In this document: positions 27,610 through 37,829 of the stretch, piece after piece
Numbering within the stretch: the first letter of the stretch is position 1
How the letters are laid out: each line of letters opens with the position of its first letter
Assembly: GCF_001644605.1 (NCBI RefSeq)
Contig: NZ_CP011388.1
Location: 4,259,501 to 4,323,500, forward strand
Reading direction: 5' to 3'
Origin: Paenibacillus swuensis
GTDB taxonomy: Bacteria > Bacillota > Bacilli > Paenibacillales > DY6
Length of the DNA: 64,000 bases
The notes under the pieces: model-generated
Told to the model about the DNA's origin: nothing
Seen by the model: the letters and a program-made list of their open reading frames with translations, nothing else
Database searches by the model: none
Made by a program: the position numbers and the translations under genes

Positions 27610-28407
27610 CTACGTGTAAGAAATAGTAGATTGCAGTTTATTTCTAAGGTCCTTCAAACTATGGGTCAGGTCGGTTTCCCGACAATCCTCAATATCATGG
27701 GAATGCTTCACATAGAACTTGAGCTTGCCGCTTCGCTCAATCGGCTCTGTGCCTAGATACGTTTCAATCATGTCCATATCATGTGAAACCATGAGAAAAG
27801 TGATGTGATGATGCTGATGCATATGCTTGATCATATGGAAAAAGCCCTCTTGCGTTTCCGGGTCAATGCCCACCGTAGGCTCATCCAGGATTAACAAATC
27901 CGGGTTATTGATTAATGCCCGGGCAAGGAACACCCGTTGTTGCTGCCCTCCGGACAATTGCCCGATTCGTTTGTCGGCCAGATCCTCAATGCTCATGGCA
28001 TGAAGAGCGTCTTCGCATTTCTGCAATTCCGATTTGGCGATACGGCGAAACAGTGATTTCTTCCCGTAAAGACCGGACATCACTACTTCCCTGACCGTCG
28101 CCGGAAATAAAGGGTTTAGTGAATTCTTCTGAGGCACATAACCGATGCGCTCCCATTGCTTAAATTGACTGATCGGTTCACCAAACAAGTGAATTTCCCC
28201 TTGCGTCGGCTTAAGAAGACCGACAATCATACGCAGAAGCGTTGTCTTACCGGCGCCGTTCGAGCCGATCAAACCGACAAAGTCCCGCTGTTTAATGGAG
28301 AAATTAACATGCTGAAGCACATTCTTATGTTCATAGGCGAAAGAAAGGTCACGCAGGGTTATTACATCCTCGTGACACGCCTCACGCATACCAATGGGTT
28401 CTGTCAT
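27610..28407 (-). CDS. znuC: Zinc ABC transporter ATP-binding protein
   Basis: The 265-residue ATPase has a Walker A GSNGAGKTTLLRM near 48-60, signature LSGGQQQRVFLARAL near 154-168, Walker B DLLILDEPTVGID and the switch His in MVSHDMDMI. It lies 52 bases after znuA. The C-terminal 40 residues beyond the core, with HSHDIEDCRETDLTHS, may be a metal-sensitive or regulatory tail as in some ZnuC proteins. Confidence 0.93.
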   Translation of the reverse strand: MTEPIGMREACHEDVITLRDLSFAYEHKNVLQHVNFSIKQRDFVGLIGSNGAGKTTLLRMIVGLLKPTQGEIHLFGEPISQFKQWERIGYVPQKNSLNPLFPATVREVVMSGLYGKKSLFRRIAKSELQKCEDALHAMSIEDLADKRIGQLSGGQQQRVFLARALINNPDLLILDEPTVGIDPETQEGFFHMIKHMHQHHHITFLMVSHDMDMIETYLGTEPIERSGKLKFYVKHSHDIEDCRETDLTHSLKDLRNKLQSTISYT

Positions 28408-28459
28408 TCGTCATGCTCCTCTACTGAAACCCGCCATGATTTTAACCGTGGTCGTTCTT

Positions 28460-29488
28460 TTATTGTAATGCCTTTAATAAATTTTGCAAATTGACTTCCA
28501 TAATGGAGATATAATCTTCACCCGATTGCTCTTGTTCCTCTGTCAGTCCTTCAACAGGGTTGAGCACAAGGGTGTCCGCATCCGCCTCGCTTGCCAATGT
28601 CCGGGCTAACTGGTCAGACACCAGTTCTTCAAAGAAAATATATTTAACTTTATGTTCTTTAACGAACTTTGCAATTTCCAGCAAGTCCTGACCTCTGGGT
28701 TCAGCATCCGGAGATAACCCCATAATGGACACTTGACGCAGTCCGTAATCCCGGCACAAATAACCGAAAGCATGATGGGAAACGACAATATCTTTCTTCA
28801 CCGTTGCAGCAAGCTTAGTCTTAAATTGCTCATGCAGCGAGGTTAGCTTCTCTTTGTAAGACGCCCAATTCTCCTCATACTCTCCTTGATGGGCTGGATC
28901 AGCTTTCACCAAAGCATTCTTGATATTCTCACCCATAATTAATGCTGAAGCGGGGCTGCTCCATGTATGGGGATCCGTGGATAGATCATGCTCGTGTTCA
29001 CTGTTATGGTTTACGTTTCCGGCAGAATCCGAGTGTGTGTTCCCTTCTTCTGCATGTTCATCCGCGTGTTCCTCTTCCTCTGCGGAAATTAACGAGATGC
29101 CTTTGCTTGCCTCTACTGTAATCAGCTTGGAGTCTTTCGGCATCGTACTTAAGAAATCGTCCACCCAGCCTTCAAAGCCCGCACCGTTATAGAGAAACAG
29201 CTGCCCTTCGGCAATGTTCTCCATATCACGACTCTTCGGACTCCAATCATGCGGTTCAACGCCGGAAGGCACAAGATTGGATACATAGACCCGCTCCCCA
29301 CCTATATTACGGGCGAAATCGGCCAATGGAAAGAATGACGTGATGATCCGAACTTTTCCTTCCGCGGCTTGGCGCTCCTTCTCCGCGCCGGAAGTACCGC
29401 ACGCCGAAAGCACAACGATGAAAAGCACAGCAGCAATCAACATATAAACAGGACGTGAACGCATAGGATTCAGAGTAAGCTTAAACAT
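28460..29488 (-). CDS. znuA: Zinc-binding lipoprotein of ABC transporter
   Basis: The 342-residue protein has a lipoprotein signal with the lipobox LSAC (Cys about 30) and a cluster A-1 metal-binding fold. Predicted ligands lie in VEPHDWSP, in DPHTWSSP, in VSHHAFGYLC and in the C-terminal FFEELVSD region. A loop at about 139-168 is rich in His, Glu and Asp (HADEHAEEGNTHSDS and EHEHD), the hallmark of zinc rather than manganese carriers. It is the first gene of znuACB-ccdA; a Zur box lies upstream. Confidence 0.95.
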   Translation of the reverse strand: MFKLTLNPMRSRPVYMLIAAVLFIVVLSACGTSGAEKERQAAEGKVRIITSFFPLADFARNIGGERVYVSNLVPSGVEPHDWSPKSRDMENIAEGQLFLYNGAGFEGWVDDFLSTMPKDSKLITVEASKGISLISAEEEEHADEHAEEGNTHSDSAGNVNHNSEHEHDLSTDPHTWSSPASALIMGENIKNALVKADPAHQGEYEENWASYKEKLTSLHEQFKTKLAATVKKDIVVSHHAFGYLCRDYGLRQVSIMGLSPDAEPRGQDLLEIAKFVKEHKVKYIFFEELVSDQLARTLASEADADTLVLNPVEGLTEEQEQSGEDYISIMEVNLQNLLKALQ

Positions 29489-29531
29489 AACAACACCTCA
29501 TTATTTGTGGTAGACCCCTGTGTATATGTGT

Positions 29532-29552
29532 AAATCGTAAGTATTTTTATTT
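29532..29552 (-). promoter_or_regulatory. Zur operator upstream of znuA
   Basis: AAATCGTAA-GTA-TTTTTATTT matches the Bacillus Zur box AAATCGTAATnATTACGATTT perfectly in the left half and at seven of nine positions in the right half. It lies 44 bases before the znuA start. The zur gene itself is 4 kb away in the same window. Confidence 0.85.
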
Positions 29553-29645
29553 ACAAGGTCAGGATTGATTATACAAATGAGCCTCTGCCCTGTCAAGACT
29601 TATTCGTAATTGTTCTTAATAAGACGATGTAACAAGACCATAAAA

Positions 29646-29684
29646 ATGCTTCGCCAAGGATTATTACTCTCCCCGGCGAAGCAT
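29646..29684 (-). terminator. Terminator of metG
   Basis: On the minus strand GCTTCGCC and GGCGAAGC pair around a loop of about 19 bases and are followed by ATTTTTATGG, just after the metG stop. Confidence 0.8.
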
Positions 29685-29695
29685 GATTCGTTCTG

Positions 29696-31705
<2,010 letters not shown>

Positions 31706-31751
31706 TCAAAATATGTAAACAAAACGTCGTAAATCCTGTAACAACAACAAA

Positions 31752-32010
31752 AAAAGCCCTTCCCCCCACAAACCATGGGGCGAGAGCTGTCTCACGCGGT
31801 ACCACCCAAATTTCCCCTGCAGCCAGTTCTGACAACCGGGGCTCTATAGGCTTCGTTCCCGAAGCCGTTCCGCTAACGCCGGAATTCGCGCCGATGCTTG
31901 CCTATCGTTCAGGCTCACACTCGGTTCCTCCAGGACCATGTTCCAAAGGTGTTCCATACCGGTTTTCAGCTCCCCCGGCTCTCTGCAATGGACGAAACTT
32001 TGTACTTATC
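31752..32010 (-). promoter_or_regulatory. T-box leader of metG
   Basis: On the minus strand GGGTGGTACCGCG (complement of 31796-31808) is the T-box sequence that pairs with the free CCA end of uncharged tRNA. It is preceded by a long folded stem I region and followed by a GC-rich hairpin ending in GGGCTTTTTTT (terminator, complement of 31752-31795). In the right part of stem I, GAACATGGTCC contains a candidate AUG specifier codon (complement of 31937-31939), which would fit tRNA-Met. Low methionine charging would thus favour antitermination. Confidence 0.9.
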
Positions 32011-32056
32011 CGTTCACAGGAACATTCTATACATAATAGTATAACCATCTATGCAA

Positions 32057-32086
32057 AATATAACGTTTCGGTATGCAACATGTCAA
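32057..32086 (-). promoter_or_regulatory. Sigma-A promoter of metG leader
   Basis: On the minus strand TTGACA and TATATT are 18 bases apart, a strong vegetative promoter that lies just after the stop codon of the methyltransferase gene and starts the T-box leader. Confidence 0.75.
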
Positions 32087-32089
32087 GTT

Positions 32090-33109
32090 TTAACCGCGAT
32101 TGCGGGATAATGATTTTCGTTTGGATCCCGAGGATCCGGCTTTACTCGATTTACTTCGCTTGCCGACAAGCCGATGCACCTTCTTCTTGTTCGCTGTTTT
32201 AGTCCCTTTTCTACCTTTTCTGCGCGGATTAACTACTACGGAAGGCGGCTGATGTCCAGGGCTCTCCTGAGGGGCTTCAATTTCTTCGGCTACGTCCGCC
32301 ACTCCTTGAACATTCTCCGCCTGCATAACGGTTGACTCCTCAGTCCAATCTGCCCCAGGCTCCGTTGTTTGCTCATCCACAATTTCTTCCGTTACCGGTT
32401 GAGTACAGTCTATTGTATGTGAAGTTAGCTCCTCAAGTTCAAACCCGTCAAAAGATAATGTTCGTTCTCTCGCGGAAAGCTCGGTCCACTCCTCTTCGGA
32501 AACGTCTTGCTTTACTACTGCGAAACAATATAGAATTTCATCCACTACATTCATCTGGGTTTCCCTCAGCAGTTGCCGTTCTTCCTCGTCCAGCAAGGAC
32601 GACCGATACTCGGGAAAGTAGGAATATTCCATACTCAGCAGCCTTAAGTCCATACCCGGTCCCTGAGTACCGTCCGGATCAAACAAAGGCAATCTCCCTT
32701 CGGGCGGAATGGGCTGGGGATCATCTTCATCCATAACAAATTCGGACGGGGTAACTTCCGGTTGCGATCCGGCTCTGTAAGTATCCACACCTGTAAAGAA
32801 ACGAGGGGTATGTTCGTTAAAGAGGTATCGGTTGTATGGATTGCCTATATGACATTGCGAGTGAGCATACGGCGCAATAATGTATACGATGGCTTTATGG
32901 CGACATACCCGATAAATCTCCCGCATGACATACATTAAGTTGTCGACAAATTGCAGGGAATGAGACGCTACAAGTACATCAACCGAATTTTTCTCCAGAG
33001 GCAAACCTTTATCCAAATCACAAACGACATCCACACCGGCAACAGCGAACCGGTCAATCCCCACAAATCCTTTTTGCTTATGAAAACCACAGCCTAGTTG
33101 AACCTGCAT
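32090..33109 (-). CDS. Class I SAM-dependent methyltransferase-like protein with charged tail
   Basis: The first 110 residues look like a small methyltransferase domain: VQLGCGFHKQKGFVGID is the SAM-binding motif I region (VQLGCG), followed by VVCDLDKGLPLEKNSVDVL (motif II/III) and VMREIYRVCRHKAIVYI. The middle part has an unassigned segment rich in Pro, Asp and Tyr. The last 120 residues are first acidic (about 220-280, many Glu and Thr) and then very basic (about 290-339, Lys/Arg/Ser repeats), suggesting binding to nucleic acid or a polyanion. ATG at 33109 is preferred to an in-frame GTG nine bases upstream. Substrate unknown. Confidence 0.7.
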   Translation of the reverse strand: MQVQLGCGFHKQKGFVGIDRFAVAGVDVVCDLDKGLPLEKNSVDVLVASHSLQFVDNLMYVMREIYRVCRHKAIVYIIAPYAHSQCHIGNPYNRYLFNEHTPRFFTGVDTYRAGSQPEVTPSEFVMDEDDPQPIPPEGRLPLFDPDGTQGPGMDLRLLSMEYSYFPEYRSSLLDEEERQLLRETQMNVVDEILYCFAVVKQDVSEEEWTELSARERTLSFDGFELEELTSHTIDCTQPVTEEIVDEQTTEPGADWTEESTVMQAENVQGVADVAEEIEAPQESPGHQPPSVVVNPRRKGRKGTKTANKKKVHRLVGKRSKSSKAGSSGSKRKSLSRNRG

Positions 33110-33273
33110 TCCGTTCACCCGTTTCCGTCGATATTTCCACTAATGCAACTCCTGTCTTCTGTCCGGATCCATAGTATAGATTATGGTGTGTATGCGGTGT
33201 TGGTATGGGTATCTAATCAAAATGGGTCAATCCCCTTGCCCTGTCCGCATAAGCCTTTCCATAACAAATAAAC

Positions 33274-33323
33274 AACCCCCGCGGACAGAATGGTGGATAT
33301 TCTCCACTCTGTCCGCGGGGGTT
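33274..33323. terminator. Strong hairpin terminator after yidD
   Basis: AACCCCCGCGGACAG-AATGG...CCACT-CTGTCCGCGGGGGTT is a long, nearly perfect stem of about 20 pairs. It lies immediately downstream of yidD on the minus strand, with TTGTTTATTTG beyond it. Confidence 0.85.
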
Positions 33324-33331
33324 GCATACTG

Positions 33332-33574
33332 TTATGATAAGTCCGTTATTCGTTTCGGCGGGACCGGATCCAGACCGCCCGGATGAAACGGATGGCATTT
33401 ACAGATCCTTCTGGCAGCAAGCCATGATCCTTTAGCCGCCCCATGAATTTCAATGGCCTCTAAAGCATAAGCCGAACAAGTCGGGTAAAACCGGCAAGTA
33501 GGAGGCTTAAGCGGTGAAATCCATCTGCGGTAGGCTTGAATCGGCAACTTCAGCGTTCGTGATATCCCCTTCAT
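33332..33574 (-). CDS. yidD: Membrane protein insertion efficiency factor YidD
   Basis: A membrane-associated protein that helps YidC-dependent membrane insertion. ATG at 33574 gives 80 residues, the usual length; a longer reading overlaps zur. The family signature [28 protein letters not shown] (key residues [14 protein letters not shown]) and [13 protein letters not shown] are intact. Genes usually lie near rnpA-yidC; here yidD is directly after zur, with ten bases between. Confidence 0.95.
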   Translation of the reverse strand: MKGISRTLKLPIQAYRRWISPLKPPTCRFYPTCSAYALEAIEIHGAAKGSWLAARRICKCHPFHPGGLDPVPPKRITDLS

Positions 33575-33584
33575 ACGGCTTGCT

Positions 33585-34004
33585 TCACTTCTCCTGTTTA
33601 CAATCGTTACAATATCCGAATACTTCAAACTTGTGACGCACCACTTGAAAGTCATCAGGAACCTGACAACCCATATCCATGGGACAGAATACGAGCGGAT
33701 ACGTTTTCTCGCACTGCAGACAAATCAAGTGGTGATGATGATGCGCTTCCTGACAATGCACCTTGAATTTAATCCCGTCTTCAAATACAAATTGCTCTAA
33801 TACGCCCAGTTCATGCAATACTCTTAAATTTCGATAAACGGTATCAAAGCTTAGACCGGAATACGTATTTCCCATGGCGTCATATACATCCTTAGCCGTT
33901 AAATATCCGTCAGCTTCCGCGAACAGCCGGGCAAGTGTCTTTCTCTGATCTGTAATGCGCAAGCCTTGTCCGGCCATGACCTTGACGATTTCTTCCGTAT
34001 TCAA
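33585..34004 (-). CDS. zur: Zinc uptake regulator Zur (Fur family)
   Basis: A 139-residue Fur-type repressor. The winged helix has [11 protein letters not shown] and [21 protein letters not shown], and the dimerisation/metal region has [22 protein letters not shown] followed by CPMD and a C-terminal CNDC, that is four structural cysteines plus the HHHHH cluster. The HHHHH-ICL-C and CPMD blocks match B. subtilis Zur better than Fur or PerR. The start is TTG with GGAGGG before it. The Zur box before znuA is the obvious target. Confidence 0.9.
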   Translation of the reverse strand: MNTEEIVKVMAGQGLRITDQRKTLARLFAEADGYLTAKDVYDAMGNTYSGLSFDTVYRNLRVLHELGVLEQFVFEDGIKFKVHCQEAHHHHHLICLQCEKTYPLVFCPMDMGCQVPDDFQVVRHKFEVFGYCNDCKQEK

Positions 34005-34099
34005 GCTGCAACCCTCCAGCTGACTCCTGTGATCTTATTATAATGCATGAATTCAGAACCCTCGTCAAACCAACCCCGTCCATTCCTATTTAAAATAGT

Positions 34100-35221
34100 T
34101 TATTCCATGCTTTTGGAGCTGCGCTTTCTTTTGACTACAATAATCATAGCCATAATCAGCGGTATTCCGTACTGCATCGGCACATGCATATAAAGCGGAA
34201 CCTTCTTCAAACCCGTTTCAATATGCTCGACGTAGCTGCCGCTCATCACGAAAGATAGCCATAGTAATCCTGCCCCGAATATAAACGCGATGATTTGTCT
34301 ATGTTGTGGCTGATTCAACTTCATGAGGGTCGTAAACCCTTGGACGGAAGCATAAAAGAACACCGTAACTTTATAAAACACACCGAGAATAAGAATGGAA
34401 ATTGCGAATGCATCCATTCTTTGAATGAAGCTGCCGATACTAATTCGTCCGATAACCGTTAATAAGGGGAAATGCTCCAAGCTTGCACGTTTGGCTCCGA
34501 GAACCGCAATATCCGTCCAGATGACCACAGTCAATATGGCCCCGCTGGCCAGCACAGCTTTCACCATCACGGTTCTGATTCCTGATTTGGTTGACGTTCG
34601 GACGTTAGGAAAAATCATCAGGAAGGCGATTAACTCACCGAATGGGAACGTGGAGGTAAGCGGATAAGCCGTGGATAAAACGGGCTTCCATCCTTCGCCC
34701 AACACGGGTAGAGTATTTTCCGGCCTTATAATATCCGAGAATGAAATCAACAGAGCCAGAAAAATGCCAATGAGCACCATAATCTCCATAACCATTTCCC
34801 CGCTTCTCGCGAACGATTCAATCCCTTTCAGGTAGGCGTAAAGCACGACGAAGCCCATCACTATTGCCACAGGGATCGGCGACGTAAGATTTAAGGAAGA
34901 ACTAATTAACAAAGCCCCGAAATCTCGCAACACCCGTCCCGCGATATACAGAAAATAAATAATATACCCCAGGGCTATTGCCGTACCGATCCAGGGACCG
35001 AACACGTTTACAATATGATCTGTCCATTCCTTCCCCGACGAACGCTCATGCAAGTAAGCATACAGATGTACGGCTGCAAGTCCGGAGAACATGCCCAGCA
35101 ATATTGCGATCCATGCATCCTGCCCGGCATCCATACCTAAACCAACAACTATGGCGCTGCCCAATTCAAACAGAACCACCATACAGAAAAGTTGTCTCAC
35201 GCTTATCTGATTACTCATCAT
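34100..35221 (-). CDS. Spore germinant receptor permease subunit (GerAB/GerKB family), copy 2
   Basis: A 373-residue protein with ten membrane segments of the amino-acid permease (APC) type, subunit B of a GerA-type germinant receptor in the spore inner membrane. The N-terminal QISVRQLFCMVVLFELGSAIVVGLG is typical. It overlaps the upstream permease gene by four bases (ATGA). It is the last of the five genes. Confidence 0.92.
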   Translation of the reverse strand: MMSNQISVRQLFCMVVLFELGSAIVVGLGMDAGQDAWIAILLGMFSGLAAVHLYAYLHERSSGKEWTDHIVNVFGPWIGTAIALGYIIYFLYIAGRVLRDFGALLISSSLNLTSPIPVAIVMGFVVLYAYLKGIESFARSGEMVMEIMVLIGIFLALLISFSDIIRPENTLPVLGEGWKPVLSTAYPLTSTFPFGELIAFLMIFPNVRTSTKSGIRTVMVKAVLASGAILTVVIWTDIAVLGAKRASLEHFPLLTVIGRISIGSFIQRMDAFAISILILGVFYKVTVFFYASVQGFTTLMKLNQPQHRQIIAFIFGAGLLWLSFVMSGSYVEHIETGLKKVPLYMHVPMQYGIPLIMAMIIVVKRKRSSKSME

Positions 35222-36327
35222 TCTCTCAAGCCCCTGTTCAACTGGCCTCTAATCGTTGTTAAGAGCAACAAGAATAACGGAATAATAAATCCCATGAATA
35301 CAACTGTACCCGGTATGATACGCGTGGTCACATGTCCCGTAAATGCGCTATTGGGCGAGACATAATAAGCTAAAGGTACTAGTACTAAAGCCAGCGGCCA
35401 AGTTAAAGGTTTCCAGTCTTTCGTACCTGATAATCGCGAGATCATGACTAGGGCTACATACATACATATCGTTATTTTGTAAAATATTGTAACAAACCAG
35501 ATGCCGGCCATCATTATTTCCAACCTCCCAAAAAAACCGCCTGCTTCAATCGACTGCGCTAACCTGTACGTGGGAAATGTATTTACCGAGGTCAGCATCG
35601 CCCCGTTACACATAATGCACAACAGAGTCAGCACTGTAATGCAGCTCCCACCAATCCAGACCGCGTGAAACATCGCTTTCCGAATTGTGCGATATTGGTT
35701 GGAAACATGAGGAGCTATAACAAGAAACAGAACCATTTCCCAGTAAGGAAAAGTCATGAACATGAGACTTGCTTTCGCAATTCCAAACAAACCAAACCCC
35801 ATATAAGGTTTAATGAGATCAATCTCGGAATCTTGAAGCAGGAATACGGTAAAAAAAATCAAGATGAGGCAAATCAGCGGAAAGAAGATTTCCGTTGAAC
35901 GCCCCAACGCTTCCAATCCCACCCTAACCGCATATGTGCCCAGCACAGTCATCACGATTAGAATTGTGACTAAAGGTGTTGCTGTTTCAATTTGCGTCGT
36001 GATGAAGGTTCCCATATCATTAATGTTCAGTGTAGCAAGGATGAGCGCAAATGCGATATATAGTAAATTAAGCATGCCTCCTGCCCATGTACCAAGTGTA
36101 ACGTTTAGATACTGTTCGAATGACAATCCATTCATACAGCGGTAAATAGCCACATACAGCAAGATGCTAAACATCGCTCCCACGGTCCCGACGATTCCCG
36201 AAATCCATCCCGCTTCCCCGGCGTATCTCGTTAATAAGCTAGGTAAGTAGAGGATGCTGCTGCCGATGATAAACAGACAAATCAATAACATGTACTGCCT
36301 TGCACTGATAACGCGCAACAGATTCAC
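35218..36327 (-). CDS. Spore germinant receptor permease subunit (GerAB/GerKB family), copy 1
   Basis: A 369-residue ten-span GerB-type permease with ISARQYMLLICLFIIGSSILYLP at its start (key blocks ISARQYM and LFIIGSSIL) and about the same length as the next gene. The two permeases are clearly different in sequence, so this is an old duplication or a deliberate pair that may widen germinant recognition. It starts 26 bases after the small D-type gene. Confidence 0.92.
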   Translation of the reverse strand: MNLLRVISARQYMLLICLFIIGSSILYLPSLLTRYAGEAGWISGIVGTVGAMFSILLYVAIYRCMNGLSFEQYLNVTLGTWAGGMLNLLYIAFALILATLNINDMGTFITTQIETATPLVTILIVMTVLGTYAVRVGLEALGRSTEIFFPLICLILIFFTVFLLQDSEIDLIKPYMGFGLFGIAKASLMFMTFPYWEMVLFLVIAPHVSNQYRTIRKAMFHAVWIGGSCITVLTLLCIMCNGAMLTSVNTFPTYRLAQSIEAGGFFGRLEIMMAGIWFVTIFYKITICMYVALVMISRLSGTKDWKPLTWPLALVLVPLAYYVSPNSAFTGHVTTRIIPGTVVFMGFIIPLFLLLLTTIRGQLNRGLRE

Positions 36328-36353
36328 CTTCCCTTACATGCTGATGGGAGACT

Positions 36354-36575
36354 TCAGAACGGAAGCCAGAATTGAATTGGAGATATTATCCATTCGACCC
36401 AAAGAAGCGGACTCGGCAACTCTATATGCATTGCCAATGCGCCAGACAATGACCCGCCCGCAATCAAAAATATTGCGAATACTCCAATCTCCTTGCCTTC
36501 GCGGCGAGAAATCAAACCAGGATATTCCTTCCAACCAATGAAAATCACTGCGGCGATTACGAGCATTATTCGCAT
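36354..36575 (-). CDS. Small two-span protein of the germinant receptor operon (D-subunit like)
   Basis: A 73-residue protein with two membrane segments (about 3-15 and 30-48) and a hydrophobic C-terminus. It lies between the C-subunit gene (four bases) and the first permease gene. Small D subunits (such as GerKD in B. subtilis and GerUD in B. megaterium) have this size, topology and gene position and modulate receptor function. I assign it by these features only. Confidence 0.65.
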   Translation of the reverse strand: MRIMLVIAAVIFIGWKEYPGLISRREGKEIGVFAIFLIAGGSLSGALAMHIELPSPLLWVEWIISPIQFWLPF

Positions 36576-36579
36576 TTTG

Positions 36580-37803
36580 TTACTCTCCTTCTACGATTAT
36601 TCTGCGATTTAGTGTCCCTGTACGACGAATTGCGTAATCTATTTTATACTCTACTTTTATATCAGCGAATCGTTCAGGCCAGTCCTTCTCCATGGCTTTC
36701 CATTCTTGCGGGTATCTTCTATGAACAGCCTCGCCAAAGCCGTAAATATCAGCTTTGTATTTTTGAGCTTTTTTAATCGATGCGCCCATAATGTCAATTA
36801 ATGTCTTCTTCGCGGACGTTTCCAATTCATCGATTACTTTAGGATCGGAGATGTCCACTTTGCACATCACCTCGCCTATATTAGCTTCCACTCTGGATTT
36901 AATCAGAATAAGAGGTTCTTTTCTCCGCATCTCCGCCTTGAACTTCGTATTCACATGAATGAGTTCCAGATTGAGCAACCCGCCATCCGGACAGGGAATA
37001 TGCCCTACCGTATTTTCAACGTTATTGGTGATATAGTTATAGCCTTTACTTTCTTTCTCATTAAACCAGGTGATTAGACGATCCTTTTTGAAAAGGGCAA
37101 GATTCCCTATTTCAAGCCGAGTTGGAGGATCGATGCTGGAAATATTACCTGGTTGCTTCCCCTCTTCCATGTTGCCGTTTATTATGATCCCGGTTAGAAC
37201 AGGGGATTTGCTCTTGCTCATAATCGAGGTTAACAGCTCGTCCAAATAAATCCCGATAGACGGAGCAAATGCCTTTTCGGCCGTAGTCAATGTGCTGAAT
37301 ATTTTCTCGGCAGGTATGACTTCCAAAGGGGTAAAGACGCTGAGTACGTCCTGTGCTGTGGCATCCTTCGCTACGGTAACGTAGAAATCGTTACGCACTT
37401 CATAATCCCTTGCCAGCAAATCCAGAACCGGTGCAACTCCTTGTCGAGCCAGTTTCTCGCCGATAATCAGAATACGCAGATGGGCTACATAAATTTTACG
37501 GGGAGATTGCTTCGTAATTTTCCGGACCGCTTCATAGACGGTTGAAGCTTTGGAAACATATGTAACTACGGCTGAACCGCTCCCAGAGCCGGATCTGTTC
37601 GCAATAGAGGAAGGATTCACAACTTGCGCGCTCACCACGTAATTTCCTTCGTCATCCACATCCAGACCCAAACCGACAGTTATGGCTAATTCATTCAACT
37701 CCCTGCGGTTCCAACATCCGGTTAGCAGTCCGGTCAGGAGAAGGACAGATAGAACAATCCAGGCTGCACGTCTGAACTGGTTTAAGGAGATTTGCTGAGA
37801 CAA
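36580..37803 (-). CDS. Spore germinant receptor lipoprotein (GerAC/GerKC family)
   Basis: Subunit C of a GerA-type germinant receptor. The 407-residue protein has a lipobox LLTGC near 26-30 directly followed by WNRRELNELAITVGLGLD, the family hallmark, then the three mixed domains of GerAC. It lies between gerA and the small D-like gene, 26 bases after the A gene. Confidence 0.94.
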   Translation of the reverse strand: MSQQISLNQFRRAAWIVLSVLLLTGLLTGCWNRRELNELAITVGLGLDVDDEGNYVVSAQVVNPSSIANRSGSGSGSAVVTYVSKASTVYEAVRKITKQSPRKIYVAHLRILIIGEKLARQGVAPVLDLLARDYEVRNDFYVTVAKDATAQDVLSVFTPLEVIPAEKIFSTLTTAEKAFAPSIGIYLDELLTSIMSKSKSPVLTGIIINGNMEEGKQPGNISSIDPPTRLEIGNLALFKKDRLITWFNEKESKGYNYITNNVENTVGHIPCPDGGLLNLELIHVNTKFKAEMRRKEPLILIKSRVEANIGEVMCKVDISDPKVIDELETSAKKTLIDIMGASIKKAQKYKADIYGFGEAVHRRYPQEWKAMEKDWPERFADIKVEYKIDYAIRRTGTLNRRIIVEGE

Positions 37804-37829
37804 TCATTTTCCTCCTCCACTTGTGGACC

